A stretch of 33,910 nt of DNA from Bacteroidales bacterium (GCA_017541145.1 JAFXZT010000122.1:1-33910); one strand, 5' to 3'. Positions 6,906 through 15,848 are shown, numbered from the stretch's first letter. The notes: generated by a model not told the origin, from the letters alone. Made by a program: numbers and translations.

Positions 6906-9377
6906 TTATAACTCTTTTTGTTCTGCCTCAATTGCCGAACGTACTATTTTGATTTCGCCGTAAGAAAAATTGTTTGACAGTTTATCTTTGATTGTGCTGT
7001 CGGCAAGATTTTCATGCTTTTTTACATATTCTTTCAGCGTGTTGAATTTTGCCTCTTCCATTATTGAAGTCGGGTTTATTTCTCCGGTTGCAACATATTT
7101 GGCAAGATGTCCAAGTATAGTTTCTTCCTTGAGTTTGCGTTGTTTTACAATTTCGCTTATTTTGATACCTTGTTTGTAAAGTTGGAATGTTTTTTCCTGA
7201 GTACTGAGTTTTTCAAAATCAGCACGTTTCAGGTCTTCGGTGTTTACTCGTTTTCCGTTGGAAGCCAGATACTTGAATATGATTTCCAAAATGTCGGATA
7301 CAAATTTTTTAGCTTTTCCGTTGATACCTTTTATTGCGAGAAGTTCGTTGAGATTGTCGGGTTCTTGCTCGGCAATGCTTGCAAGTGTGCGTGTTGTAAT
7401 AATTTCTTTGGGTTCAACATCGTATTCCTCGGCTTTTTCTTTTCGCCATTTAAGCAAAAGTTTGTAAAGTTCGCTTCCCGAATCAGGTACTAACGATTCG
7501 TCACTGCGCCAACGTGTAGTGTTTGTAGTTGTGAATGAGTTGTTTACGCTTTCTGAAAGTGTGATTGAAAGTTTGGCTTTTTGTTCAAGATATTTCTTCA
7601 GAGAGAAACTGTCTTGCATGATTTTCAGTATCGCTTTGCGGTATTTAAATTGGAAAACCAAATCGTTGTAACTGTCGGAGATTTTCTGCTTTTTGGTTTT
7701 GTCATCGCATTGAAAATCAAATGTCATAATCTTGGTTTCCAGCAAGTTGTTCATCTTGTCGAGATAATATCCGCAGCCTTTGCAAATACGTTCCAACAAT
7801 GCGGTTTCGGAGTCCATATCGCTGGAATCTTTGTAAGTGTATCTTACGTATTTTATAAATTTTTCGGAAACTACAATCATGTCTCCGAAAATGATAGATT
7901 CCAAACCGTTGATTTGCTTGTAATTACCGAAAATCGAACTTTCAAAAGTTGCTGTATTCCTTTGTAAAGTTTGCAGCGCATTGTATATCGGATTAAAGTC
8001 AAAAAGTTCTTCAATACAATCAAAATAATATTGTCTTTTGTCTGTTACAAGATTTGCATTGTCGGGAGTGCGTTCTTCTACTACTTTTGAGAAAGATTGT
8101 ACTGTATTGTCGTAAATTAAATCTCTCTCTGACAGCGGATTAAGAAGAATTAAACCTTCCAAAGTTCTGCATCGCGAGAGTGCTACATATACTTGTCCGT
8201 GCGCAAAACTTCTGGAGGCGTCAATCATCAGTTTATCAAATGTTAAACCCTGACTTTTATGAATTGTAACAGCCCAAGCAGTTTTCAGCGGTATTTGTTT
8301 GAATGTGCCGACTACTTCTTCTGAAATTTCTTTGGTTTCGTTGTTAACTGTGTATTTTGTATTGTCCCAAGTGAGTTTTCCAACCCTGATGTCTTCGGCG
8401 TTTTCTTTACATTTTACCAAAACACAGTCGTCCTCAAAACCGGTAATTCTTCCGATTTTTCCGTTGAAAAATTCTTTTGCCGGCGACGGATCGTTTTTGA
8501 GGAACATCACAACCGCGTTTTTTTTGAGAGTCAACCTTTTTTCTACCGGATATGCACTTTCTGGAAAATCGCCGTTGATATCCGCATCAAAACTTTGCTG
8601 AGCGGTGTTGAGTTCCAACATGTGTGTTTGGTTGATTCGTTCGGCGTGACTGTTGGTTGTAACAAGTGTTACAATATCCTCGTTTGCCGACGGTGTAAAA
8701 TTGGGTTTGTACTGGCGGTTGAGCTGATCAATTACCGCCTTGTCAGCCCTGTTTTCGCGAATTGCATTTAAGATGTTAACAAAAGTCTGGTCGGTCTGAC
8801 GGAATACTTCGTTTAGCTCAATGCACACATATTCAGTCTGTTGCCAGGCTTTGCTACCGAAAAAGTAAAATGTATCGTAATACGGTTTTAGAATTGCTTC
8901 GTCTTCGGGTTTTACAACGGGTGACAACTGCTGCATATCGCCGATTAGCAGCAGTTGCAATCCGCCGAAAGGTTTATTGTTTGATCTGTAACGTTTTAGT
9001 ACTGCGTCTACCGAATCGAGCAAATCGGCTCTTACCATTGAAATTTCATCAATAACGAGTAATTCCAACGAGCGAATGATATCAATCTTAACCTTGTTGA
9101 AATTGAATTTTTTTGATTCCGTTCTTGTAACGCCCGGAATCTGAGGACCTAACGGTAATTGAAAAAACGAATGTAATGTTACACCGCCTGCGTTTACGGC
9201 TGCTACTCCGGTCGGAGAAGTAATTATCATGCGTTTGGGCGATGTTTGTTTAAGTTTTTTCAAAAATGTTGTTTTTCCGGTTCCTGCTTTTCCAGTAAGA
9301 AAAACATTTCGTCCTGTGTAAGATAAATAATCGAATGCTAATTGTAACCTTTCGTTAAGCTTGAAATTTTCTGCCAT
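6906..9377 (-). CDS. PIF1-like superfamily 1 DNA helicase with HRDC and C-terminal HTH domains
   Basis: 823 residues. The N-terminal helicase core has Walker A GKAGTGKT (29-36), motif Ia SPTGVAAVNAGGVTLHSFF (54-72), Walker B LLVIDEISM (106-114) and the GDMQQLSPV motif III. Around 370-410 lie the C-terminal motifs TIHKSQGLTFD and YVALSRCRTLEGL, diagnostic of the PIF1/RecD branch of SF1B. The PIF1 family moves 5' to 3' and unwinds G-quadruplexes and R-loops. After a 200-residue spacer, an HRDC-like domain (about 637-705, LNELLAIKGINGKAKKFV) and a RecQ-type helix-turn-helix tail (about 725-820, IKISEIVKQRKLKEETILGHLAKYV) follow. It lies 37 bases downstream of the PhoH gene and 12 upstream of the amidase. 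Specific DNA targets cannot be read from sequence. Confidence 0.93.
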   Translation of the reverse strand: MAENFKLNERLQLAFDYLSYTGRNVFLTGKAGTGKTTFLKKLKQTSPKRMIITSPTGVAAVNAGGVTLHSFFQLPLGPQIPGVTRTESKKFNFNKVKIDIIRSLELLVIDEISMVRADLLDSVDAVLKRYRSNNKPFGGLQLLLIGDMQQLSPVVKPEDEAILKPYYDTFYFFGSKAWQQTEYVCIELNEVFRQTDQTFVNILNAIRENRADKAVIDQLNRQYKPNFTPSANEDIVTLVTTNSHAERINQTHMLELNTAQQSFDADINGDFPESAYPVEKRLTLKKNAVVMFLKNDPSPAKEFFNGKIGRITGFEDDCVLVKCKENAEDIRVGKLTWDNTKYTVNNETKEISEEVVGTFKQIPLKTAWAVTIHKSQGLTFDKLMIDASRSFAHGQVYVALSRCRTLEGLILLNPLSERDLIYDNTVQSFSKVVEERTPDNANLVTDKRQYYFDCIEELFDFNPIYNALQTLQRNTATFESSIFGNYKQINGLESIIFGDMIVVSEKFIKYVRYTYKDSSDMDSETALLERICKGCGYYLDKMNNLLETKIMTFDFQCDDKTKKQKISDSYNDLVFQFKYRKAILKIMQDSFSLKKYLEQKAKLSITLSESVNNSFTTTNTTRWRSDESLVPDSGSELYKLLLKWRKEKAEEYDVEPKEIITTRTLASIAEQEPDNLNELLAIKGINGKAKKFVSDILEIIFKYLASNGKRVNTEDLKRADFEKLSTQEKTFQLYKQGIKISEIVKQRKLKEETILGHLAKYVATGEINPTSIMEEAKFNTLKEYVKKHENLADSTIKDKLSNNFSYGEIKIVRSAIEAEQKEL

Positions 9378-9414
9378 TTTTTTATTTGTGGTACAACCGA
9401 TTTTTGTGGGTCGG

Positions 9415-10746
9415 TTAGTCTAAAATTTTACCTGCTACGTCAGCCATTTTGCTTCTTTCACCGTGAGTAAGATTCAAGTGAACGAAGAAATCCTGACCTT
9501 TCATTTTGCTTGCTAAATACGATAAACCGTTTGATCTCATATCGAGGAACGGGCTGTCGATTTGTTCCACGTCGCCAGTGAAAACCATTTTGGTATTTTC
9601 GCCGGCACGTGTTATGATTGTTTTTACCTCGTGAGGCGTAAGGTTCTGAGCTTCATCAACTATGAAGTAAGAGTTGTTGAGGCTTCTGCCACGGATATAT
9701 GCCAAAGGTGTTACCATAAGTTTTTCTTCTTTCAACATCGTTTCGATATTTTGAGAACTTTTGGAATTGATACCGATTGTTTGCTTTATGACATTGAGAT
9801 TGTCGAAAAGCGGTTGCATATACGGGTTGATTTTTTGTTTTTCGTTGCCCGGAAGGTATCCCAAATCCTTGTTGCCGAGCGGAACGATAGGGCGGGAGAG
9901 AAATATTTGCATAAATTTCTTGTCCTGTTCCAAAGCGGCTGCCAATGCGAGAAGTGTTTTTCCCGTGCCGGCTTTTCCCGTGATTGTTATCAATGTAATT
10001 TCCGGACGCAATAATGCATCCATTACAAAACTCTGTTCGATATTTCGCGGAGTAATGCCTGAGGCTCTGTGTTTTGTAACTTTTCGTATTTTTTGTTCCT
10101 GACAATCGAAGTAACACATCGCTTGGTTTTTGTCGTCCGCAACAAGGAAATATTCGTTTGGTGAAAAATCGGCGTTGAGACCGCTTTCCGACAACAGAAC
10201 TTCGTTTTCGCGGTAGAGTCGTGATACAAAATCGTTGTTAGGATTTTCAAGAGTTCTGATACCTTCAAAAAGTTTTTCAGCATTTTCCACTTTGCCGGTT
10301 TTGTAGTCCTGAGCTTCGATGCCGAGAGTTCTTGATTTCATTCTCAAGTTGATATCCTGCGAAACCATAATTACGTTTCTTTCAGGTTTATTTTGTTTCA
10401 TCCAAGCAGCCACAGCGAGAATTTTGTGGTCGGGAATCGGTTCTGAGAACGAGAGTTTCATGGCTTCGGAAAACGGTTTGCCACTTATAATATAAAGTGA
10501 GCCTCTGCCGTCGCCGAGCGGAATTCCGGCTTCCATGTTAACGTTGTTTTCGGTAAGTTTGTCGAGTATGCGCATAAATTCGCGTGCCTGAAGGTTGATT
10601 GTATCGTTACCTTTCTTGAATTTGTCAAGCTCTTCCAAAACAACAATCGGAACTACTACATCGTTTTCTTCAAAATTGTATATACTGTGGAAATCGTGAA
10701 GGATAACATTTGTATCCAACACAAAAGTTTTCTTATTGCTACTCAT
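9415..10746 (-). CDS. PIN domain-PhoH ATPase (PhoH2 / YlaK type)
   Basis: 443 residues. The N-terminal PIN nuclease domain (about 6-165) shows FVLDTNVILHD with D11, VVLEELDKFK with E38/E39 and D41, and a third acidic site around SQDINLRMK (129-137). The C-terminal PhoH domain (about 225-443) has Walker A GKAGTGKT (257-264), SRPIVPLGNKDLGYLPG (284-300), Walker B FIVDEAQN (361-368) and the sensor MVFTGDVEQID. Fused PIN-PhoH proteins act as ATP-dependent RNA helicase-ribonucleases in characterised actinobacterial relatives. This is the first gene of a minus-strand group that continues with the helicase 37 bases downstream. Its promoter (10782-10809) overlaps the divergent promoter region of the AlbA-like gene. 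Confidence 0.93.
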   Translation of the reverse strand: MSSNKKTFVLDTNVILHDFHSIYNFEENDVVVPIVVLEELDKFKKGNDTINLQAREFMRILDKLTENNVNMEAGIPLGDGRGSLYIISGKPFSEAMKLSFSEPIPDHKILAVAAWMKQNKPERNVIMVSQDINLRMKSRTLGIEAQDYKTGKVENAEKLFEGIRTLENPNNDFVSRLYRENEVLLSESGLNADFSPNEYFLVADDKNQAMCYFDCQEQKIRKVTKHRASGITPRNIEQSFVMDALLRPEITLITITGKAGTGKTLLALAAALEQDKKFMQIFLSRPIVPLGNKDLGYLPGNEKQKINPYMQPLFDNLNVIKQTIGINSKSSQNIETMLKEEKLMVTPLAYIRGRSLNNSYFIVDEAQNLTPHEVKTIITRAGENTKMVFTGDVEQIDSPFLDMRSNGLSYLASKMKGQDFFVHLNLTHGERSKMADVAGKILD

Positions 10747-10781
10747 ATTAATTATGATTTTAGGGTTAACAAAACTATTTC

Positions 10782-10809
10782 CAAATATAGAAAGTTATTT
10801 TTATTGCAA
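10782..10809 (-). promoter_or_regulatory. Promoter of the PhoH-helicase-amidase-ankyrin operon
   Basis: On the minus strand TATATTTG (10782-10789) matches TAnnTTTG, with TTG (10807-10809) 17 bases upstream. A second match, TAGTTTTG on the minus strand (10770-10777), lies closer to the gene but has no clear -33 partner. Confidence 0.5.
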
Positions 10810-10821
10810 CAAAAAATATTT

Positions 10822-10829
10822 TAGTTTTG
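10822..10829 (+). promoter_or_regulatory. Promoter -7 element for the AlbA-like gene
   Basis: TAGTTTTG matches TAnnTTTG exactly. Its position just before the ATG at 10841 argues that this ATG, and not the upstream in-frame one at 10736, is the real start. The 5' leader would be only about 7 bases. Confidence 0.5.
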
Positions 10830-10840
10830 CACAAAAAAAA

Positions 10841-11506
10841 ATGTTACAAGACGCACAAGAAACAGAACTTCTCCGCAAAATAAAACGTGGGGAAAATCAA
10901 ACTCAGGATTTCAAATTTGCGATTACAGATAGTAAAAAAATTGCAAAATCATTGTCGGCATTTGCGAATACCGATGGCGGCAGTCTGCTTATTGGTGTGA
11001 AAGACAACGGCAAAATCGCCGGAGCAAATGTTGACGAAGAATATTATATGATAGAAACTGCGGCTCAGATTTTTTGTAAACCCGAAGTAAAATTTTCAGC
11101 CAAAATTTGGGAAGTAGAAAACAAGACTGTACTCGAAATCATAATTCCGAAAGGTACAAATCCGCCTTACAAAGCCAAAGACGCCAACGGAAAATATCTC
11201 ACATACGTACGTGTAAACGACGAAAATATACTTGCCGATCGTATAATTGTAAAATGGATGGAAAATACATGCAAGAGTAGGAATACAAAAATCAATTATT
11301 CCCGCAAGGAAGAGTTTGTTTTGCAATATATAGAAGAAAAAGGCAGCATTTCGGTTTCAGAAGTGATAAAATTTCTTCAGTTAACAAAATATGAAGCCGA
11401 GGATGTTATGATAGAATTAATATCGGTAGGCTTGATAAAACCGGAGTTCAACGATAAAATAGAGATACGATATATAGCCTCAGAAACGGGAATCGAAAAA
11501 AATTAA
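10841..11506 (+). CDS. AlbA_2/Schlafen-like putative DNA-binding protein with winged-helix tail
   Basis: 221 residues from the chosen ATG. An in-frame ATG at 10736 would add 35 residues, but that extension overlaps the start of phoH and both divergent promoters and has no domain content. Residues about 18-130 form the AlbA_2/divergent AAA-4 domain: TQDFKFAI (21-28), SLSAFANTDGGSLLIGVKDNG (37-57), IAGAN (59-63), and the C-terminal strand YVRVNDENILAD. Residues about 150-213 resemble a winged helix (FVLQYIEEKGSISVSEVIKFL, then a wing near 205-213). Such two-domain proteins are commonly annotated as ATP-binding or transcriptional regulators, but direct functional evidence is thin. It is divergent from the PhoH operon and upstream of recQ, so autoregulation of the shared intergenic region is a plausible inference. 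Confidence 0.8.
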   Translation: MLQDAQETELLRKIKRGENQTQDFKFAITDSKKIAKSLSAFANTDGGSLLIGVKDNGKIAGANVDEEYYMIETAAQIFCKPEVKFSAKIWEVENKTVLEIIIPKGTNPPYKAKDANGKYLTYVRVNDENILADRIIVKWMENTCKSRNTKINYSRKEEFVLQYIEEKGSISVSEVIKFLQLTKYEAEDVMIELISVGLIKPEFNDKIEIRYIASETGIEKN

Positions 11507-11536
11507 CAAATAATTTAGATTTTTTTTGCAAAAAAA

Positions 11537-11569
11537 TTTGGTAATATCGAAAATTTTTTTTCAAATTTG
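11537..11569 (+). promoter_or_regulatory. Possible recQ promoter
   Basis: TTTG (11537-11540) is followed 21 bases later by CAAATTTG (11562-11569), one mismatch from TAnnTTTG. The 147-base gap between the AlbA-like gene and recQ is very AT-rich and otherwise holds nothing recognisable. Confidence 0.35.
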
Positions 11570-11653
11570 TAAATACTAAAAAAGCCGAAAACGCTGTAAA
11601 ATATTTATATGCACAAAGGCTAAATCGAGAAAATATTAGCCAAAGAAAAAAAG

Positions 11654-13846
11654 ATGAGCAAAAAAACAAACAATCTACTGGAATGCCTTCACAAATTTTT
11701 TGGATTTGACCGATTCAAGGGAGAGCAAGAAGCAGTGGTAAAAAATGTATTGGAAGGACACGACACATTTGTATTGATGCCCACCGGCGGAGGAAAATCC
11801 CTCTGCTACCAATTGCCGTCGCTTATGCTTGATGGTACAGCCATTGTAATATCTCCGCTTATCGCATTGATGAAAAATCAGGTGGACGCTATGAGAAATA
11901 TCAGCACGGAAGAAAGTGTGGCACATTTTCTCAACAGCTCGCTCACCAAACAACAGATTGCACAAGTGAAATCCGATATTGTAGACGGCAAAACCAAACT
12001 TTTATATGTTGCCCCGGAAAGCTTGACTAAAGAGGAAAATATCGAATTTCTCAAGCAAGTGAAAATTTCGTTTTACGCAATCGACGAAGCACATTGTATT
12101 TCTGAATGGGGACACGATTTCAGACCTGAATACAGAAGAATACGCCCGATTATCGAAGAAATCGGACGTAGCCCTATTATTGCCCTTACTGCTACTGCTA
12201 CTCCGAAAGTGCAGCACGATATTCAGAAAAATTTGGGTATTTTGGATGCTAATGTATTCAAATCTTCGTTCTACAGACCAAACCTCTATTACGAAGTACG
12301 CCCGAAAATTGATATCGACAAACAAATTATAAAATTCATAAAAGCCAACAAAGGCAAAAGCGGTATTATATATTGTTTGAGTCGTAAAAAGGTAGAAGAA
12401 CTTGCTGAAACTCTTACAGTTAACGATATCAAGGCATTGCCGTATCATGCCGGTATGGATAGTGCTACACGTAGCGCAAATCAAGACAAATTCTTGATGG
12501 AAGAGGTGGATGTGATAGTTGCTACTATTGCTTTTGGTATGGGTATCGACAAACCGGATGTCAGATTTGTGATACATTATGATATGCCGAAGAGTTTGGA
12601 AGGTTACTATCAGGAAACCGGTCGTGCAGGTCGCGACGGCGGCGAAGGTCAGTGTGTAGCTTTCTACAGTTACAAGGATATTCAGAAACTTGAGAAATTT
12701 ATGCAAGGCAAGCCTGTCAGCGAGCAGGAAATCGGAAAACAACTTCTTTCTGAGACAGTTGCATACGCCGAAACTTCGATGTGCCGTAGCAAAATGCTTC
12801 TCAATTATTTCGGTGAAAACCTTGAAGAGCCTTGCGGCAATTGCGACAATTGTCGTCATCCGCAAAAACCGTTCAACGGCAAAGAGTCTATTCTCAAGGC
12901 GTTGAAAGTAATTTTGGCAATTCAAGAAAAGTTTAAAACTGAGCATGTTGCAAAAGTTTTGGCTGGAGTTTCCGATTCGCAGATCAAAACATACAAGCAT
13001 CACAAACTTCCGATTTTCGGATGCGGTGAAGATGACGGCGACGAGAATTATTGGAATGCTGTTTTGAGACAATCTTTGGTAAAAGGTTTCTTGACAAAAG
13101 ATATTGAAAACTACGGATTGCTTAAACTCACCAAAGAAGGTAAAGATTATCTCAAGAAACCTTATGAAATACAGCTCGTAAAGAATCACGATTACGAAGG
13201 CGAGGACGAAGACGAAGATCAAAGCGTTTCTCATTCGATGAACGGCGGAGCTTCCGACCCGGAACTTTTCAGAATGCTCAAGGATTTGAGAAAGAAAGTT
13301 TCAAAACAGAAAGGTATTCCTCCTTTTGTAATTTTCCAAGATCCGTCTTTGGAAGATATGGCTGTACAATACCCGATTACGCTTGAGGAACTTACTCAGA
13401 TTGTGGGTGTCGGTCACGGTAAAGCTCAAAAATTCGGTAAAGAATTCGTTGAACTTATCAAAAAATACGTTCAGGAAAAAGAAATTGAGCGTCCTCAGGA
13501 TATGGTTGTAAAATCTGTTGTTTCAAAATCGGGCAACAAAGTTTACATCATTCAGAGTATCGACCGCAAGATTGACCTCGAAGATATTTGTGAATCAAAA
13601 CAGATTGATATGGACGATTTGCTTTCGGAAATCGAATCAATTATCAATTCCGGTACAAAACTCAATCTCGATTACTATGTCAACAAAGTAATTGATGAGG
13701 AACGTCAGGAAGAAGTTTACGAATATTTCGATCATGCTGAAACCGAGTCGATTGATGAGGCTCTCAAGGAGTTGGGCAGCGAAGATTACACCGAAGAAGA
13801 ACTTCGTTTGATGAGAATCAAATATATTTCAGAAAAAGGACATTAG
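11654..13846 (+). CDS. recQ: ATP-dependent DNA helicase RecQ
   Basis: 730 residues, longer than the roughly 600 of enterobacterial RecQ. Helicase motifs: Walker A MPTGGGKS (42-49), SPLIALMKNQV (67-77), DEAH in AIDEAHCISEWGHDF (144-147), ALTATATPKV and YYQETGRAGRDG. The RQC region has the zinc-binding cysteines in MCRSKMLLNYF and CGNCDNC. An HRDC domain follows at about 532-600 (LRKKVSKQKGIPPFVIF, LTQIVGVGHGKAQKFG). The last 110 or so residues are acidic and helical (LEDICESKQIDMDDLLSEI) and resemble the HTH tail seen in Bacteroidota RecQ. RecQ unwinds 3' to 5' in recombination and fork repair. A strong terminator follows at 13878. Identity is secure. Confidence 0.96.
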   Translation: MSKKTNNLLECLHKFFGFDRFKGEQEAVVKNVLEGHDTFVLMPTGGGKSLCYQLPSLMLDGTAIVISPLIALMKNQVDAMRNISTEESVAHFLNSSLTKQQIAQVKSDIVDGKTKLLYVAPESLTKEENIEFLKQVKISFYAIDEAHCISEWGHDFRPEYRRIRPIIEEIGRSPIIALTATATPKVQHDIQKNLGILDANVFKSSFYRPNLYYEVRPKIDIDKQIIKFIKANKGKSGIIYCLSRKKVEELAETLTVNDIKALPYHAGMDSATRSANQDKFLMEEVDVIVATIAFGMGIDKPDVRFVIHYDMPKSLEGYYQETGRAGRDGGEGQCVAFYSYKDIQKLEKFMQGKPVSEQEIGKQLLSETVAYAETSMCRSKMLLNYFGENLEEPCGNCDNCRHPQKPFNGKESILKALKVILAIQEKFKTEHVAKVLAGVSDSQIKTYKHHKLPIFGCGEDDGDENYWNAVLRQSLVKGFLTKDIENYGLLKLTKEGKDYLKKPYEIQLVKNHDYEGEDEDEDQSVSHSMNGGASDPELFRMLKDLRKKVSKQKGIPPFVIFQDPSLEDMAVQYPITLEELTQIVGVGHGKAQKFGKEFVELIKKYVQEKEIERPQDMVVKSVVSKSGNKVYIIQSIDRKIDLEDICESKQIDMDDLLSEIESIINSGTKLNLDYYVNKVIDEERQEEVYEYFDHAETESIDEALKELGSEDYTEEELRLMRIKYISEKGH

Positions 13847-13877
13847 TAGTTTTTTTTTACTGAAATTATTATATGAC

Positions 13878-13926
13878 AAAACTCAATTTGCAGAAGAATT
13901 TTTCCAATGCAAATTGAGTTTTTTTG
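13878..13926 (+). terminator. Strong, probably bidirectional terminator between recQ and the MORN-like gene
   Basis: A perfect stem, AAAACTCAATTTGCA (13878-13892) pairing with TGCAAATTGAGTTTT (13908-13922), encloses a 15-base loop and is followed by TTTTTTG. On the minus strand the stem ends in TTTTG, so it can also end the convergent MORN-like transcript. Confidence 0.85.
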
Positions 13927-13973
13927 TTGACATCTTTTAGATATTCTCAGATGCTTGATTTCTGAAAAATTTA

Positions 13974-14984
13974 TCAACGGATTTTTAGCAACGAACCGAA
14001 AGATGCAAATCCGGAAGTAATTTTGCCGTTTGGGTCGTAAAATTCCGAATATCCGTTTTCGCTGGAAAAATCAAAAGTAGAAACTTGTTTTAAGTCGCCT
14101 GATTCGTAAAAAATTCTCCAGCTTCCGGTAAACTCACCTTCGAGGTAATTGCCTGTAGTATAGACAGATTTGCCGTCGGGATAAAACGAAACCCAGTAGC
14201 CGGAACGTTTTCCGTTTTCAAAACTTCCTTTTTCTGCCGTATTGCCGTTGCTGTAAAATGAAATATATTCGCCTTCGCGGACATCGTTTTTGAAATTGGT
14301 GATATTCATAGTGTTACCGTTTTCAAAATACGTAATCATTTTACCGTTTTTCTTACCGTCGGAACATGAAAATTCGGCTTGAAGTTGTCCCGATTTATAG
14401 TAAACCGAAACTTTGCCGTTGTAAATATCTCTTATCTTGAATGCTACAATATTTATCTCGCCGGTATTGTAATATTTTGTGTAATTTCCGTAAATTTCAC
14501 CGTTGAGAAATGTAAATAATTCACGCCGTTTTTTCCCGTCAAATACGCAAAATGTTCCGTTTAAAATTCCGTTTTTGTAATCTGCAAATTGCAGTGTATC
14601 ACCGTTTTCTTGAAATTCATAAACGCGTCCTTCCAATTTGTCGTTTTTGAAAATGCCGTGTTGTTTCAAATTTCCGTTTTCGTAGTAAAACTGAAATTCA
14701 CCGTTTTTTTTACCGTTTTTGAAAAAATATTCGGTTTTTAAGTTGCCCGATTCATAATAAATCTGGTAATATCCTTCCAATAAATTGTCAAAAAAAATTC
14801 CCTGCTGACCTTTTTGACCGTTGGGATAGTAAAACGTGTACGGTCCGTTTTTTACAGAATCTTTTCCGGTGAGTGTAAAATTTTCTTTGATTTTGTTATC
14901 ATCATAATACACTTCTTTCGTGAAAGTCTGAGCATTGATATTTATTGCGGCAAGTACAAATAGTAGCGAGTATAACAATCTCAT
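13974..14984 (-). CDS. Secreted MORN-like repeat protein (YwqK family)
   Basis: 336 residues. A signal peptide ends near INA-QTF (residue 18). The rest is about a dozen repeats of roughly 22-23 residues of the form G-x-Y-x-x-Y-Y-x-N/S-G-x-x-K, for example YYPNGQKGQQGIF, YYESGNLKTEYFFKNGKKNG, YYENGNLKQHGIFKNDKLEG and FYPDGKSVYTTGNY. These are 'MORN repeat variants', often labelled YwqK antitoxin, although toxin-antitoxin function is not demonstrated for secreted Bacteroidota versions. The start ATG overlaps the stop of the upstream PapD-like gene by one base (TAATG), so the two should be translationally coupled. A role alongside the PapD-like protein in envelope assembly is inferred only from that coupling. 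Confidence 0.85.
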   Translation of the reverse strand: MRLLYSLLFVLAAININAQTFTKEVYYDDNKIKENFTLTGKDSVKNGPYTFYYPNGQKGQQGIFFDNLLEGYYQIYYESGNLKTEYFFKNGKKNGEFQFYYENGNLKQHGIFKNDKLEGRVYEFQENGDTLQFADYKNGILNGTFCVFDGKKRRELFTFLNGEIYGNYTKYYNTGEINIVAFKIRDIYNGKVSVYYKSGQLQAEFSCSDGKKNGKMITYFENGNTMNITNFKNDVREGEYISFYSNGNTAEKGSFENGKRSGYWVSFYPDGKSVYTTGNYLEGEFTGSWRIFYESGDLKQVSTFDFSSENGYSEFYDPNGKITSGFASFGSLLKIR

Positions 14985-15805
14985 TATTCAATAGTTACAG
15001 TTGATTTTAGATGCGCACCTCTCAACGGAGTATCTCGTCCCATGTCGAGAATGCACGAGAAATCATATTCGCCTGACGGTAATGTGCCGGGGTTTAATTT
15101 GAATTTAAATTTTCTTATGCTGCCGGTGTAAATTTTGGCGTTTTGAGCTAAAATTTTGTATTCTTCCAATGATGACGACATATTGGCAGCTTGTATATAC
15201 AATTGTCCGCTTATAATTGATTTTCCGAGATTTTCTATTGTAACAACAAAAGTACGGTTTTCTTGGTCTTCCGATTCTTCAATTTCAGTAAAATTTGTAA
15301 TCGAAACTTTGTTTTCTTTGAAACCTTTAGGCGTTTGCGTAACCCAAGCTACAATTTCGGGAGTAACATTTACGCCCGCGCCCATGTTGTTGTCGGCTTC
15401 AAAAGCACTTCTTTCGTGAAATTCCGAAACTATGATTTGGCACCATCTTGTATCATAACCGTCGCTCGGTACCGACATCGATAATGTTGCAACTCCCTGA
15501 GAATTAGGGTCAACCTCTACAGTGTAAGGCTCAACGGAAAGCCATTTTGCGGCAGAATGTTCCGTAGTTCCTCGCGGACGAATGCGTTCACAACCCTCTT
15601 CGTCGTAGATTACATCCTGAATTTTTATTTGAAAAACGGATCTCGAATTGGAATGATTTGTGATCCATATTTTTTTTGTTTGAATGCCGCCCGGCATCGT
15701 ATTGAAGTCAAATCCTACGGGCGATACTTCAAAATCTTGTGCTAACGTGTTAATTGTCAGCGAACTAAAACCTACTAATAAAATGTTTGATAAAAATTTA
15801 TTCAT
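14984..15805 (-). CDS. Periplasmic PapD-like two-domain protein, candidate chaperone for surface fibre assembly
   Basis: 273 residues. A signal peptide ends near TLAQ (residue 22). The mature protein reads as two beta-sandwich domains. The first (about 24-140) starts FEVSPVGFDFNTMPGG, continues with KKIWITNHSNSRSVFQIKI and ends VDPNSQGVATLSMSVPSDG, the strand pattern of the PapD N-terminal domain (ITN...S...QI, then a basic/Gly turn before the G strand). The second (about 148-273) has FVVTIENLGKSIISGQLYI and ends LPSGEYDFSCILDMG. This layout, size and location match fimbrial chaperones and related Ig-fold secretion proteins. It is divergent from the phosphatase, subunit-like and usher-like genes, and its 3' end is coupled to the MORN-like gene. 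The fold call is reasonable; chaperone function is inferred. Confidence 0.7.
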   Translation of the reverse strand: MNKFLSNILLVGFSSLTINTLAQDFEVSPVGFDFNTMPGGIQTKKIWITNHSNSRSVFQIKIQDVIYDEEGCERIRPRGTTEHSAAKWLSVEPYTVEVDPNSQGVATLSMSVPSDGYDTRWCQIIVSEFHERSAFEADNNMGAGVNVTPEIVAWVTQTPKGFKENKVSITNFTEIEESEDQENRTFVVTIENLGKSIISGQLYIQAANMSSSLEEYKILAQNAKIYTGSIRKFKFKLNPGTLPSGEYDFSCILDMGRDTPLRGAHLKSTVTIE

Positions 15806-15848
15806 TTTTTTGTTTTTTTACTCTTATTGATGTAAAACAAGAACATGG

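Noticed and set aside
10736-10840. Upstream in-frame ATG extending the AlbA-like protein by 35 residues
   Set aside because: The extension overlaps phoH and both divergent promoters and adds a sequence with no domain content.
12002-13234. Long open frame (410 codons) on the minus strand opposite recQ
   Set aside because: It lies wholly antisense to a secure RecQ gene, has a Phe/Cys/Ile-rich composition typical of reverse-strand translation, and shows no domain or start signal.
13974-14984. Toxin-antitoxin interpretation of the MORN-like (YwqK) protein
   Set aside because: The protein has a signal peptide, no toxin gene is adjacent, and its coupled neighbour is a PapD-like protein.
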